Assembly (NCBI RefSeq): GCF_002258785.1
Contig: NZ_NOYI01000027.1
Location: 434,001 to 498,000, forward strand
DNA length: 64,000 nucleotides
Direction of reading: 5' to 3'
Source of the DNA: Rhodococcus sp. 06-235-1A
GTDB lineage: Bacteria > Actinomycetota > Actinomycetes > Mycobacteriales > Mycobacteriaceae
Shown here: positions 16,371-24,605 of the stretch, piece by piece
Layout of the letters: the number at the start of each line of letters is the position of its first letter
Position numbering within the stretch: position 1 is the stretch's first letter
The notes under the pieces: model-generated
Told to the model about the DNA's origin: nothing
The model's database searches: none
The model's input: the letters and a program-made list of their open reading frames with translations, nothing else
Position numbers and translations under genes: made by a program

Positions 16371-16904
16371 CTACTGATCGGCGCGCGGGATGCAGAACTC
16401 GGTGATCGTGGCCGACCCTGCAACGAGCTCTGCCCATGATTTTTCGGTGGTGAGCACTGCGATCGCAGAAGTGGGGAAGCGGTGCCGAACCTCGCGGGCT
16501 ACGTCGGTGTCGTCGTCTGCCGCCAATTCGAGTGCGGTCCACGGTATTCCGGGTTCGTGCCCGACGACCAGCAACGTCGATACGGTCACGTCGTCGAAGT
16601 ACGTGTCGGCGAGGTGGATCTCGTCGATGATCTCGTCAGCCGATCCGCCGTAGATGTCTCGCTCGAATCGAGTGGGTGTGTCAGTGAGACCGGTGGCGGC
16701 GAGGGTTTCGCGAGTGCGCAGGGCCGTCGAACACAGCACTGCGTCGACGCGACCGACGTGCTCGGCGATCCAGGCTCCGGCCAGTGCCGCCTCACGTTGG
16801 CCGCGGGCGGCCAGGGGGCGTTCGTGATCCGGTACTCCGTCGGGGTAGCCGGATTTGCCGTGCCGCATCAGCACGAGGGTCCTAGTGGTCGCCATGCCGT
16901 CCAC
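16371..16904 (-). CDS. sixA: SixA-type histidine phosphatase
   Basis: A 177-residue single-domain histidine phosphatase. The catalytic motif is LVLMRHGKSGYPD (phosphohistidine His in RHG), with the second His in LLVVGHEPGIP and the Arg of TALRTRETLAAT. SixA proteins remove phosphate from histidine in phosphorelay domains; in actinobacteria related enzymes act on unidentified substrates. The start is ATG 16904 or ATG 16895 (MATTRTL). It overlaps the end of gtrA by 14-23 bases, so the two are probably one transcript. Confidence 0.88.
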   Translation of the reverse strand: MDGMATTRTLVLMRHGKSGYPDGVPDHERPLAARGQREAALAGAWIAEHVGRVDAVLCSTALRTRETLAATGLTDTPTRFERDIYGGSADEIIDEIHLADTYFDDVTVSTLLVVGHEPGIPWTALELAADDDTDVAREVRHRFPTSAIAVLTTEKSWAELVAGSATITEFCIPRADQ

Positions 16905-17424
16905 CGTAAACGGTCAGAGGCGCAGAATCGGGGACAACGTTCACCGGTTCCGGGAAGACGAACTTACGCATCGCCCACCATCGGAATGCGGTTGCCAGCA
17001 ACGTGCCGATGATGGATCCGCTGACGAAGTCGGCAATGTTTTCGGTGAGGAAGGACACGTTCGGCGCACGCAGATCCAGCATATAACTGGACACCCACAG
17101 CGGTAGCTGGTTGATTGCCAGGCCGGTTCCGGCGACGGCGAAGAACAGCGCTGCCTCGTGGTGACGACGGCGTCCGCCACGGGCTGTGAACGACCATTCC
17201 CGGTTCAGGATGTACGACACGATCGTCGCGATCAGCACGGCCAGAACGTTCGCTGTCACCGGCTTGTCCTGCAGGATCATCCACTTCAGGCCGAAGAACA
17301 GGACGACGGTGACGACGAACGTGATCGCTCCGACGATGAGGAACTTGAGGGCCTCGGCGTGCTTGACGAGGGGCTCGAGCCAGCGCTGGGGAACGTGGTC
17401 GGTGAGGCGGTCGGACACATGCAT
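16882..17424 (-). CDS. GtrA-family membrane protein
   Basis: A 180-residue protein with four hydrophobic helices starting ALKFLIVGAITFVVTVVLFF, then VTANVLAVLIATIVSYILNR with the family-typical NREWSFTARGG basic loop, and two further helices before RWWAMRKFVFPE. GtrA-like proteins are thought to move lipid-linked sugars (polyprenyl phosphates) across the membrane for arabinogalactan, lipoarabinomannan or O-antigen-type glycosylation. It is followed by an overlapping sixA. Confidence 0.88.
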   Translation of the reverse strand: MHVSDRLTDHVPQRWLEPLVKHAEALKFLIVGAITFVVTVVLFFGLKWMILQDKPVTANVLAVLIATIVSYILNREWSFTARGGRRRHHEAALFFAVAGTGLAINQLPLWVSSYMLDLRAPNVSFLTENIADFVSGSIIGTLLATAFRWWAMRKFVFPEPVNVVPDSAPLTVYGGRHGDH

Positions 17425-17484
17425 CCCATCGACGTTACCTCGAGTAACGGATCCGGCCGGATTCGTCGTGGCTGCGAGGACGGC

Positions 17485-18090
17485 CTAAAGCCGCGTCTTC
17501 AGGTAGTCCCGCAACAACCGACGCACCTCGTCGGCCGTCAGTTGTTCGGGATACGTCACTGCCTGCAGCGTCAGCCCGTCGATGAAGGTATGCAGTTCGG
17601 CCGCTGCACGTTCGTCCGCGGTGCTGTCGAAGCTGAATGCGGGGGAGTTCGGTCGATCGAGATCGTGCAGGTGCGCCCACGCGAGGCGGCACAGATACCG
17701 GCTGCCGAACCACCCGGCCGTCTTGAGGACAGCGAGTCGCTCGTCGAATCTGGCACGCACGATCGCTTCCAGCCACACCGACGCCTCGACGCGGCGGTCC
17801 TGGTCGAGCGGGAGCATTTCCTCGAGTATGCGGACCGCGCGGGTGAGCCCATCGCCGTCGGCGGAGTGTGCTTCCAACCGATGCACGATGCGTTGCGTCA
17901 TGGCCTCGGCTGCGAAGAGGACGAGTTCTCCCTGATCGGAGAAGTAGTACCGCAGCGATCCGGGGGAGACGCCGGCTTCGGCGGCGACGCTGCGGACAGT
18001 CGCCCCGTTCATGCCTGCTTGCTCGATCACGCGCCAGACGGCAGCGACGATCTCCGCCCGGCGTGCGTCGTGGTCGACGATCTTCGGCAT
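17485..18090 (-). CDS. TetR-family repressor
   Basis: A 201-residue regulator of BetI-like type. The HTH region is NGATVRSVAAEAGVSPGSLR with YYFSDQGELVLFAAEAM, followed by an all-helical ligand domain. It is divergent from a GAP-family membrane protein gene; an inverted repeat in the 65-base gap overlaps that gene's start codon, so repression of the neighbour is likely. The ligand is unknown. Confidence 0.87.
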   Translation of the reverse strand: MPKIVDHDARRAEIVAAVWRVIEQAGMNGATVRSVAAEAGVSPGSLRYYFSDQGELVLFAAEAMTQRIVHRLEAHSADGDGLTRAVRILEEMLPLDQDRRVEASVWLEAIVRARFDERLAVLKTAGWFGSRYLCRLAWAHLHDLDRPNSPAFSFDSTADERAAAELHTFIDGLTLQAVTYPEQLTADEVRRLLRDYLKTRL

Positions 18091-18120
18091 CGCTCTGTTC
18101 TAGCACGAGGAAATTTTTTC

Positions 18121-18159
18121 ACACAACTGTACTGAAATCCTGTTACGGTACAGCTGTGT
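18121..18159. promoter_or_regulatory. Inverted repeat, probable TetR operator
   Basis: Arms ACACAACTGTAC (18121-18132) and GTACAGCTGTGT (18148-18159) match at 11 of 12 positions around a 15-base spacer. The right arm covers the GTG start codon of the GAP-family gene at 18156. Confidence 0.55.
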
Positions 18160-18812
18160 TAATTCAGCTGGCCGGGTTCGCGGTGGTGGACAGCATCGGA
18201 GTCGGGACTCTTGCGGTTCCGCTGTGGATGATGCTGCGGCCGTCGTTTCGGGTTCGAGTGGTACTGCTGCACCTCGGCGTGCTGGGGCTGCTGTATCTCG
18301 GGGTCGGCATCACGCTGCTGACGGTGTTCCAAGACGTGACCCTTGCGTCTGTGGCCAATGCCGTGCCCGGAAATGCGTGGGTGCGGATGGCAGTGGGTGT
18401 CGTCGTCCTGGTTGCGGGGCTCGTCTGCGATCGACGGCGTCGACGCCCGAGCGGCACGTGGTGGATGCGGGCACCGGCGAGCGCGCGAGGGGTGGCCCTA
18501 CTCGCTGTTGCAGTGGGCGCGGTCGAGGTGGCGACGATGTTGCCTTACTTTGCCGCGATCGACACGGTGGCCGCGTCCGGCCGGGGATGGGCGTTCTCGG
18601 TCTCGATTCTCGCGGTCTACGTGCTCATCACCCTGCTGCCGGCTCTGGGTCTGCTCGCTGTCAGAGTCGCTGCATCGCAACGGTTTCCGGCACTTCAGCG
18701 GCGTCTGATGCGTCGCGTCCAACGCTGGAGTCAGGACGTGGTGGGGACGGTACTGATCGTCGTGGGTGCTCTGCTGGTCGCAGATGCTGCCATCGAAATG
18801 AATCTGGTCTGA
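18156..18812 (+). CDS. GAP/Sap-family membrane protein
   Basis: A 218-residue protein with about six hydrophobic helices: LIQLAGFAVVDSIGVGTLAV, VVLLHLGVLGLLYLGVGITL, a central basic loop CDRRRRRPSGTW, and ALLAVAVGAVEVATMLPYFA. This is the layout of the Sap (sulfolipid-1-addressing)/GAP family, whose mycobacterial members help export cell-wall lipids. The start is GTG 18156; no Shine-Dalgarno is obvious and the operator covers the codon, so a leaderless transcript is possible. It is followed after 18 bases by a small membrane protein gene. Confidence 0.78.
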   Translation: MLIQLAGFAVVDSIGVGTLAVPLWMMLRPSFRVRVVLLHLGVLGLLYLGVGITLLTVFQDVTLASVANAVPGNAWVRMAVGVVVLVAGLVCDRRRRRPSGTWWMRAPASARGVALLAVAVGAVEVATMLPYFAAIDTVAASGRGWAFSVSILAVYVLITLLPALGLLAVRVAASQRFPALQRRLMRRVQRWSQDVVGTVLIVVGALLVADAAIEMNLV

Positions 18813-18830
18813 CCCGATGAAAGGATGCAC

Positions 18831-19115
18831 GTGAAAGCAGGAAGAATCCGAGCAACCGATGCGCGCAGCATCGTCATGATCGTCGTCGGCGCAGTGTTGG
18901 CACTGTTCTTCTGGGACCTGCGGGTGTTCTGGTTCCAGGGCGGCCCACTCGGCTGCGTCCTGATGGTCCTTGCTGTGGTCGACGTATGGGACTCGCGGCG
19001 CGCCACCGGCAGGCGCGGGATTGTCCGCGAGTTACGCGACGACATTTTCGGACGCGAGGGCATTTTGGGACGCGACGATTCGACCGACGCACCGGACTGC
19101 GATGGTCGACGGTGA
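18831..19115 (+). CDS. Small membrane protein
   Basis: A 94-residue protein with two hydrophobic segments (SIVMIVVGAVLALFFWDLRV and GGPLGCVLMVLAVVDVW) and a charged cytoplasmic tail with two similar blocks, FGREGILGRDD. No family was recognised. GTG 18831 is chosen because AAAGG lies six bases upstream; ATG 18825 is in frame but directly abuts that site. It is probably co-transcribed with the GAP-family gene. Confidence 0.62.
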   Translation: MKAGRIRATDARSIVMIVVGAVLALFFWDLRVFWFQGGPLGCVLMVLAVVDVWDSRRATGRRGIVRELRDDIFGREGILGRDDSTDAPDCDGRR

Positions 19116-19210
19116 CTCACATCGCCGCCACGGTACTGAATTTTCGGTCCCCGCGTGATAAACAGGTCCGGGGGTCGACAGCTGTTCGATAACAGGCGAT
19201 GCGGTGCTGA

Positions 19211-20176
19211 GTGGATGGTGGTGACCTGGTGGCGAGCAGTCTGGATGCGAATGCCATGGCTCACTCGCGTCGGCGTGGCCTGACTGCAGCCGGTACTACG
19301 TTGATGGTTCTGTGCCTGGTGGCCGGTTGGGGCGTCGTCTACTTCATCGGCCTGGTGGGTGCGCTGTGGCGATTCCGCGAGCCCAATGCGCCTGCGCCCG
19401 TCCTTACGCTGTCGGATCAATGGATGGACCTTGCGGTCGGCCTGGTTCAGGTGGCGGTAGGGGTCGCGGCGATCGCTGCGGTGTATTTCGTTCGGCGTCG
19501 CACGTTGCCCGCGGTATGGCCGATGCGTCGCGGTACTGCGCTCGAGGCGGCGATCACCTGGTGCGCTGCAATCGGTGCTGCGTCCGCATTGCTGCTCGTA
19601 CTGTCTCGGATGGATGTGCTCCGCTTCAGCTTCTCGGTTCCGGCTTCGGTCGAATCCGATTGGCTTGCAGTAGTTTCGGCTCTAGCCGTGGGTCTGCGCG
19701 AGGAGCCGATCCTGGTGGCGCTTCCGGTGCTGCTGCTCGTCGGCAGGGTGCCGATCTGGGCCATCATGGCGTTGTCGGCGACGATGCGGGGCTTCCTCTA
19801 TCTGTATTTCGGCGGTGGTGGCTTCCTCTGGGCGTTGTGCTGGGGCGCGGCGGCGGTGTGGGTGTTCTATCGCTACCGACGGCTGTGGGTGTTGATCGCC
19901 GTGCACGGTCTGGTGATGAACGTTCAGGTGTTCGATCGAGTGATTCCGTCCGACAACGCCGCAACGATCATGCAGTGGGTCAACATCCTGATCCTGTTCA
20001 CCGCGCTGCTCTGGTGGCTGACCCCGAGGGCGCTCGAGGCGTTTCTGCCGAACACGGTGGCCGTTCGGTACGCAGATTCGACCGTCGAGGCAACACCCAT
20101 GGTGGCCGAGGTCGTGCTCAATCCCGAGAAGCTCGATCCGGATGCACCCACACGAAACCCGCCCGTCAAGCCCTGA
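19211..20176 (+). CDS. CPBP/Abi-like membrane protein with incomplete catalytic motifs
   Basis: A 321-residue membrane protein with about eight hydrophobic helices. GLREEPILVALPVLL resembles motif 1 (EExxxR) of CPBP intramembrane metalloproteases and VLIAVHGLVMNVQVF gives motif 3 (HxxxN), but the Arg of motif 1 is replaced and the second-motif histidine is not visible in FGGGGFLWALCWG. CPBP proteins process prenylated or membrane proteins and some confer bacteriocin immunity; this one may be inactive or divergent. A hydrophilic tail of about 40 residues ends it. Starts at GTG 19211, GTG 19229 or ATG 19256 are possible. It is convergent with a TetR gene. Confidence 0.6.
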   Translation: MDGGDLVASSLDANAMAHSRRRGLTAAGTTLMVLCLVAGWGVVYFIGLVGALWRFREPNAPAPVLTLSDQWMDLAVGLVQVAVGVAAIAAVYFVRRRTLPAVWPMRRGTALEAAITWCAAIGAASALLLVLSRMDVLRFSFSVPASVESDWLAVVSALAVGLREEPILVALPVLLLVGRVPIWAIMALSATMRGFLYLYFGGGGFLWALCWGAAAVWVFYRYRRLWVLIAVHGLVMNVQVFDRVIPSDNAATIMQWVNILILFTALLWWLTPRALEAFLPNTVAVRYADSTVEATPMVAEVVLNPEKLDPDAPTRNPPVKP

Positions 20177-20182
20177 CCCTCA

Positions 20183-20767
20183 CTACTGGGTACCCGCGCG
20201 CACAGCGGCGCGCGTGCGATCCCGGACCGCAAGGCCGGCGGCGATCATCGGTTCTGTGGACCGCAAGCTGCGGCACAACACGAAGGCACCTTCGAGGCTC
20301 GTCAGGCATCCCAGAGCCAGGCTCCGACATACTTCGTGCGGCAGGCCGGTTTCGGCGAACCACTGTGTGAGGCCGTCGATCCAGCCGGTGAACACGGCTT
20401 CCGTTGCGAGACGCAATCGTTCGTTGGTACTGGCCACTTCGAGTGCGATGGTCTCGATGGAGCACGCCTCGGTGTAGTCGAGTTCGACCAACAACGTTGC
20501 CGCCGAGGCGAAAATCTCGGGTATCCCGTCCACGACATCGGTGACGGCGGCAAGTTGCCTGCCGACCAGGAGGCCGTAGCGCACGCCCTCGGCATGAATG
20601 ACCTCTTCGCTGATCTGCTCTTTGCCGCCGGGGAAGTGGTGGTAGATGGAACCGAAGGGGGCGTTGGCCGCCGCAGCGATCTGTTTGAGTCCGGTCGCGG
20701 TCATGCCTTGACGCCGGTACAGCTCTGCGGTCGCGTCGAGAATTCGCGCGCGAGTGTCATTGGCCAT
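20183..20767 (-). CDS. TetR-family regulator (LmrA/YxaF-like)
   Basis: A 194-residue repressor. DTRARILDATAELYRRQGMT is the first helix pair, then GLKQIAAAANAPFGSIYHHF the HTH, followed by PGGKEQISEEVI, the block typical of LmrA/YxaF-type TetR proteins. The C-terminal domain has several cysteines. ATG 20767 is chosen at the usual family start; an upstream in-frame start adds ten residues read from the duplicated leader. It is divergent from the alpha/beta hydrolase and probably represses it via the palindrome at 20827-20848. Confidence 0.88.
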   Translation of the reverse strand: MANDTRARILDATAELYRRQGMTATGLKQIAAAANAPFGSIYHHFPGGKEQISEEVIHAEGVRYGLLVGRQLAAVTDVVDGIPEIFASAATLLVELDYTEACSIETIALEVASTNERLRLATEAVFTGWIDGLTQWFAETGLPHEVCRSLALGCLTSLEGAFVLCRSLRSTEPMIAAGLAVRDRTRAAVRAGTQ

Positions 20768-20776
20768 GAATATCGT

Positions 20777-20802
20777 CCTTGCATCCGAGCCTTGCATCCG
20801 AG
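20777..20802. repeat. Perfect 13-bp tandem duplication
   Basis: CCTTGCATCCGAG occurs at 20777-20789 and again at 20790-20802, in the divergent region between the TetR gene and the hydrolase. Confidence 0.97.
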
Positions 20803-20826
20803 AGTGCCCCAGAGTACCTTCCGATT

Positions 20827-20848
20827 CACTAGAACGATCTATCCAGTG
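20827..20848. promoter_or_regulatory. Imperfect palindrome, probable operator of the adjacent TetR
   Basis: A 22-bp site centred at 20837/20838 in which 8 of 11 positions pair; the outer arms are CACT and AGTG, with the core TAGAACGATCTA. It ends just before the hydrolase Shine-Dalgarno (GGAGG, 20848-20852). Confidence 0.45.
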
Positions 20849-20856
20849 GAGGATCT

Positions 20857-21708
20857 GTGAAGCGAGTCGACCTGGCGGCTGGACCTATCGACTACCTCGA
20901 CACCGGCGGTGACGGCCCGGTGGTGGTTTTCGGGCATGGACTGCTCATGAACGAGACTCAGTGGCGCAAAGTGATCCCACTTCTCGGGGGCTATCGCTGC
21001 ATCGCTCCGACGCTGCCCTTGGGTGCCCATCGGAGCCCGATGAATCCGGACGCAGACCTCACGCAGCGTGGCATCGCCAGGATCATCGCCGATTTCCTCG
21101 ACGCGCTCGACCTCACCGATGTCACGTTGGTCCTCAACGACAGCGGCGGCGGGCAATTCATCGTCTCCGACGGCCGCGCCGATCGAGTCGGGCGTCTGGT
21201 CCTGGCGTCATGCGAGGCGTTCGACAACTTTCCGCCGAAGCCCGCCCGGCCGGCAGTGGCGCTCTGTCGAGTTCCCGGTGGTACCTCGCTGTTTCTGAAA
21301 CTCCTCGGCACACAGTTCGTCCGACACGACAAGCGCGCGTGGGGCGGGCTCAGCAAGCGCGGGATTCCCGACGAGGTGCTCGACGACTGGTTCGCGCCTG
21401 CGACGCGCAACGCGGAGATCCGCCGCGATCTACGGAAGTTCGCCACCGGCACTCCATCGCGAAAGACTTTGTTGGCGTGGGCCGCTCGACTCTCGACGTT
21501 CGACCGCCCGGTCCTCGTCGTCTGGGCGACAGAGGACCCGATGATGCCACTCGCTCATGCGGACAGGCTTCGGAAATTGTTCGCCGACGCACGTCAGGTG
21601 CTCGTCGACGACTCGTGGACGCTCATTCCGGAAGATCAGCCCGAACGGTTCGCTGCGGCGCTGCGCGAGTTCGTCCCGGCCGACCCGGCGCAGGTGACGT
21701 CTCGGTGA
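20857..21708 (+). CDS. Alpha/beta-hydrolase (haloalkane-dehalogenase-like fold)
   Basis: A 283-residue hydrolase. The oxyanion block is VVVFGHGLLMNETQWRKVIP, the nucleophile elbow VTLVLNDSGGGQFIVSD (Ser of DSGGG near residue 97), an acid candidate in VVWATEDPMMPLAHADRLR, and a C-terminal segment VLVDDSWTLIPEDQPERF where the expected catalytic His is not seen (position occupied by Trp/Thr). The GHG and NDSGGG blocks resemble dehalogenase/epoxide-hydrolase relatives. The start is GTG 20857 with GGAGG upstream. It is probably derepressed by the ligand of the divergent TetR regulator. Confidence 0.8.
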   Translation: MKRVDLAAGPIDYLDTGGDGPVVVFGHGLLMNETQWRKVIPLLGGYRCIAPTLPLGAHRSPMNPDADLTQRGIARIIADFLDALDLTDVTLVLNDSGGGQFIVSDGRADRVGRLVLASCEAFDNFPPKPARPAVALCRVPGGTSLFLKLLGTQFVRHDKRAWGGLSKRGIPDEVLDDWFAPATRNAEIRRDLRKFATGTPSRKTLLAWAARLSTFDRPVLVVWATEDPMMPLAHADRLRKLFADARQVLVDDSWTLIPEDQPERFAAALREFVPADPAQVTSR

Positions 21709-21795
21709 TTCCATGGTCGGCCGAATGCGCGACGGATCGAGTATCTGCGCACGGTTGACGTCACGTCGATTTCTTGTCGGACCCTTCTCGTACTA

Positions 21796-21811
21796 TCGAA
21801 TGCATGTTCGA
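21796..21811. promoter_or_regulatory. SOS (LexA) box overlapping the start codon of the HNH gene
   Basis: TCGAATGCATGTTCGA differs at one position from the actinobacterial LexA consensus TCGAAC-N4-GTTCGA. The ATG of the downstream gene (21804-21806) lies inside it. A -10-like TACTAT (21791-21796) ends at its first base, which would start transcription at about the ATG. Confidence 0.7.
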
Positions 21812-23900
21812 TATCGGTGGGTGGGGGGTGGCGGAGACGCCGCCGGTCGATGACTGCATCGCGGGATTTCTCGATGTCATCGCGCTCAACCGTGTCCACG
21901 AGAACCTTGCTCGCGCCGCGACTGTGCTCGCGTACTGCGACGTGCTCGAGATGCGGCTCGAAGCAGCCGAAGCCGCCGGTGGAGATCCGGCCGAGACCGT
22001 CCGCGGTGCCTTGTGCGACTTGGCAGTGACGATGACCGGCACGCGTCGCGATGCGTCGGTGGTTCACGACGTCGCGGAGCGTCTGCATCGAATGCCGTTG
22101 ACGGCCTTGCGTTTCGTGACCGGCAGCTTCGACTGGTCGACGGTGGTCACCATCACCTCGGTGTTGCATCGCGCCAGTGACGAGACGATCGCCGCAATCG
22201 AATTCGAGGTGTGTGCGGCGGGTGGGCGAATGCGCCCACAGGCCTTGAGGAACCGGATCTGGCGACTGTGGATGAAGGCCGATCCGGACGGTGCTGCGGC
22301 GGCTCGAGAATCGTCGAAGTCAGAGGAAGTCGGAGTGCGGATCGACCGAACCGGTCCCGGCGGTATCTCGTCGCTCATCGCGAAGATAACGGATCTGGAA
22401 GCGGCCGAGGCAGATGCGCTCATCGTCGAGATCGTCGGCACGGTCTGCAAGGACGATCCGCGGTCGACGGGGATGCTGCGGGCCGCCGGGTTGATGGCCT
22501 TGCTGCACGGCGAGCATTCTTTGGTCTGTGAGTGCGATCGCGGAGACGAGTGCCCGGTTGCCGGTGCCGCCGATGATCTCCCTCCTCGGCGTGGGCATCT
22601 CCTGCAGATCGTAGTGGCGGTGGAGACGCTGCTAGGGCTGTCCTCGGATCCGGCGACCCTGGCCGACGGGTCTCCCATCGATCCCGAGGTGGCGCGCATC
22701 GTCGCTACCGACGCGAAATGGCAGGCATTGCTGACCGAGCTGGTGGAGATGCTGAAGCCCGAACAGGACAATCCCGACGAGGTCGGGCGGAATGGCGAGA
22801 GCTCAAACGGCAAGAGCCCGAACGGCAAAAGCCCGAAGGGCAAGAACTCGAACGACGACACCCCGGATGACGATGGTCCTGACGATGACGACGGTCCTGA
22901 TGACGACGGCGGTCCTGACGGAGATGGACCCGGCGGTTCTGACGGCGATGGACCCGGCAGTCCCGATGATGGGGGCGCTGGTTCCATCGGAAGCGACGAC
23001 CCGGATGACGGTCGCGGTCCCTCGATCAAGGGCTCGAACCACTCGGCTGACCCACGTAATCGTGACGATCCCGAAAACCCTGACGATCCGGTCTTACCGT
23101 CTCCACCCGGCTTACTCCTGTTGCGCACAGTGGTGGGCATCGGCCGTGTGTGCGGTGCCGCCGAGCTTCCGTCCGTACGTCTTGCGGATGCCCACTGCCG
23201 CCCACACGCCGCCCCGATACTGGGGGAGGAGTCTGTCCGCGACGGGCTTGTTGCACGGTGGCTTGCCTGGATTGCCGAACAGCCCGAGCGTGCTCGCGGC
23301 ATCTTTCCCGACGGTCATGGTGGCGAGTCCGATCCGTCGCAGTCGAGGGTGACGTATCGGCCGAGTGCCCGGGTCGCCGCGTTCGTTCGGGCTGCTTATC
23401 GCACGTGTACGTTCCCGAACTGCTCCGTGCCGTCGGCCCGGTGTCAGATCGATCATCTGGTTCCGTTCGATCACGACGATCCCGAGCGTGGCGGCTGGAC
23501 GATCGTGACCAATCTTCAGCCGGTGTGCGTGTTCCATCATCAAGCCAAGACCTCGAAGGCCTGGTCGGCGGTGATGCTCGCCGGAGGGGCGATTCTGTGG
23601 TCGAACTCCGTCGGTCTACGTGCGGTCACGTTGCCGGACTTCTCGATCGCATCGCCTCCTCGACGCCGCCGTCGCCGGAAGAAGTCGGCCGAGACTTCGC
23701 TGTCCCCGTGCGAACCCACCCGATGGGAGCTCGAATTCAATGGATCTGCACCGCCGACGCTCGAGGACTTTCGTTGTGCATCAACGGAAAACGAGAGAAG
23801 GAAAGTTGCAGAGAAGAGGCGGGCTTACCTCGACCATTGCCGCGTCGTCCACGTCCGGGTTCGGGCCGATCGCAGTCGGTACGACCCCGCGCCCTTCTAG
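21804..23900 (+). CDS. DUF222/HNH endonuclease-like protein (13E12 family)
   Basis: A 698-residue protein. The helical DUF222 region spans about residues 1-320. A disordered linker of about 90 residues made of NGKSP repeats and Asp/Gly/Pro repeats follows. The HNH nuclease domain near residues 530-590 has CTFPNCSVPSARCQIDHLVP with DPERGGWTIVTNLQPVC and HHQAKT. 13E12 proteins are multicopy in mycobacteria and rhodococci; their role is uncertain, but several are DNA-damage induced. ATG 21804 is preferred over an upstream TTG at 21774. The SOS box at the start implies LexA control. The highly charged C terminus after residue 610 is poorly conserved. Confidence 0.87.
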   Translation: MFDIGGWGVAETPPVDDCIAGFLDVIALNRVHENLARAATVLAYCDVLEMRLEAAEAAGGDPAETVRGALCDLAVTMTGTRRDASVVHDVAERLHRMPLTALRFVTGSFDWSTVVTITSVLHRASDETIAAIEFEVCAAGGRMRPQALRNRIWRLWMKADPDGAAAARESSKSEEVGVRIDRTGPGGISSLIAKITDLEAAEADALIVEIVGTVCKDDPRSTGMLRAAGLMALLHGEHSLVCECDRGDECPVAGAADDLPPRRGHLLQIVVAVETLLGLSSDPATLADGSPIDPEVARIVATDAKWQALLTELVEMLKPEQDNPDEVGRNGESSNGKSPNGKSPKGKNSNDDTPDDDGPDDDDGPDDDGGPDGDGPGGSDGDGPGSPDDGGAGSIGSDDPDDGRGPSIKGSNHSADPRNRDDPENPDDPVLPSPPGLLLLRTVVGIGRVCGAAELPSVRLADAHCRPHAAPILGEESVRDGLVARWLAWIAEQPERARGIFPDGHGGESDPSQSRVTYRPSARVAAFVRAAYRTCTFPNCSVPSARCQIDHLVPFDHDDPERGGWTIVTNLQPVCVFHHQAKTSKAWSAVMLAGGAILWSNSVGLRAVTLPDFSIASPPRRRRRRKKSAETSLSPCEPTRWELEFNGSAPPTLEDFRCASTENERRKVAEKRRAYLDHCRVVHVRVRADRSRYDPAPF

Positions 23901-23943
23901 AACCTAGACCTGCAACGTGTGGTCGGAGCCGCGCACCTGCTAC

Positions 23944-23960
23944 CTTGAACGCCGTTCAAG
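23944..23960. promoter_or_regulatory. BioQ-type operator upstream of bioY
   Basis: CTTGAACGCCGTTCAAG is a perfect palindrome (7-bp arms, three-base centre). It contains TGAAC-N3-GTTCA, which matches the binding motif known for BioQ, the TetR-family biotin regulator of corynebacteria and mycobacteria. It lies 43 bases upstream of the bioY start. No bioQ gene is inside the window. Confidence 0.8.
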
Positions 23961-24002
23961 TCTTTGGGGTAGGTCACCGCCCCACTCCTCGAGGAGCCAT
24001 CC

Positions 24003-24605
24003 GTGTCAGAAGTCGACAGCAGTACTCGTCCGCCGAGCCGTAAGGTCAACCGAATGAACGTCTCCGCCCGCGACATGGCGCAGATCGCAGTGTTCGCAGC
24101 ACTCATCGCTGCACTCGGCCTGCCGGGATCGATCACGGTCGGGTTCTCGGGCGTCCCCATCACCCTGCAGACCCTCGGCATCATCCTGTCCGGGGCCATC
24201 CTCGGGCCCCGTAAGGGCACCGCTGCAGTCCTGGTGTTCCTCGCGCTGACGATGATCGGTCTGCCGTTGCTGGCCGGCGGACGCACCGGTCTCGCCGCCA
24301 TGGCCGGGCCCACCGTCGGGTACCTCATCGGCTGGATCCCGGCAGCTTTCCTCATCGGCCTGCTCACAGCGCGCATCCTGCCGAAGTACTCGATCGTGCT
24401 CGGTCTGCTGATCAACGCGCTCGGTGGCATCGTGGTCGTCTACGCATTCGGCATCATCGGACTCGTTCTGCGAACCGACGTCGGAGTCTGGGCTGCGATC
24501 ACCAGCAACGGGCCGTTCCTGCCCGGCGACATCGCCAAAGTCGTCGTCGCCTCTGTCGTCGCGAAGAGCGTCCACCGTGCGTACCCGGGCCTGATCAAGG
24601 CGTGA
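24003..24605 (+). CDS. bioY: Biotin-specific substrate-binding subunit BioY (ECF transporter)
   Basis: A 200-residue membrane protein with six hydrophobic helices. After a hydrophilic 20-residue N terminus comes MAQIAVFAALIAALGLPGSI, then the BioY core GVPITLQTLGIILSGAILGP and GPTVGYLIGWIPAAFLIGLL. BioY captures biotin at high affinity and joins the BioM ATPase and BioN T-component for uptake. The start is GTG 24003 with GAGGAG upstream at 23989. It overlaps the next gene by four bases, in an operon that also carries acyl-activating enzymes. Control by a BioQ-like repressor is expected from the operator upstream. Confidence 0.95.
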   Translation: MSEVDSSTRPPSRKVNRMNVSARDMAQIAVFAALIAALGLPGSITVGFSGVPITLQTLGIILSGAILGPRKGTAAVLVFLALTMIGLPLLAGGRTGLAAMAGPTVGYLIGWIPAAFLIGLLTARILPKYSIVLGLLINALGGIVVVYAFGIIGLVLRTDVGVWAAITSNGPFLPGDIAKVVVASVVAKSVHRAYPGLIKA

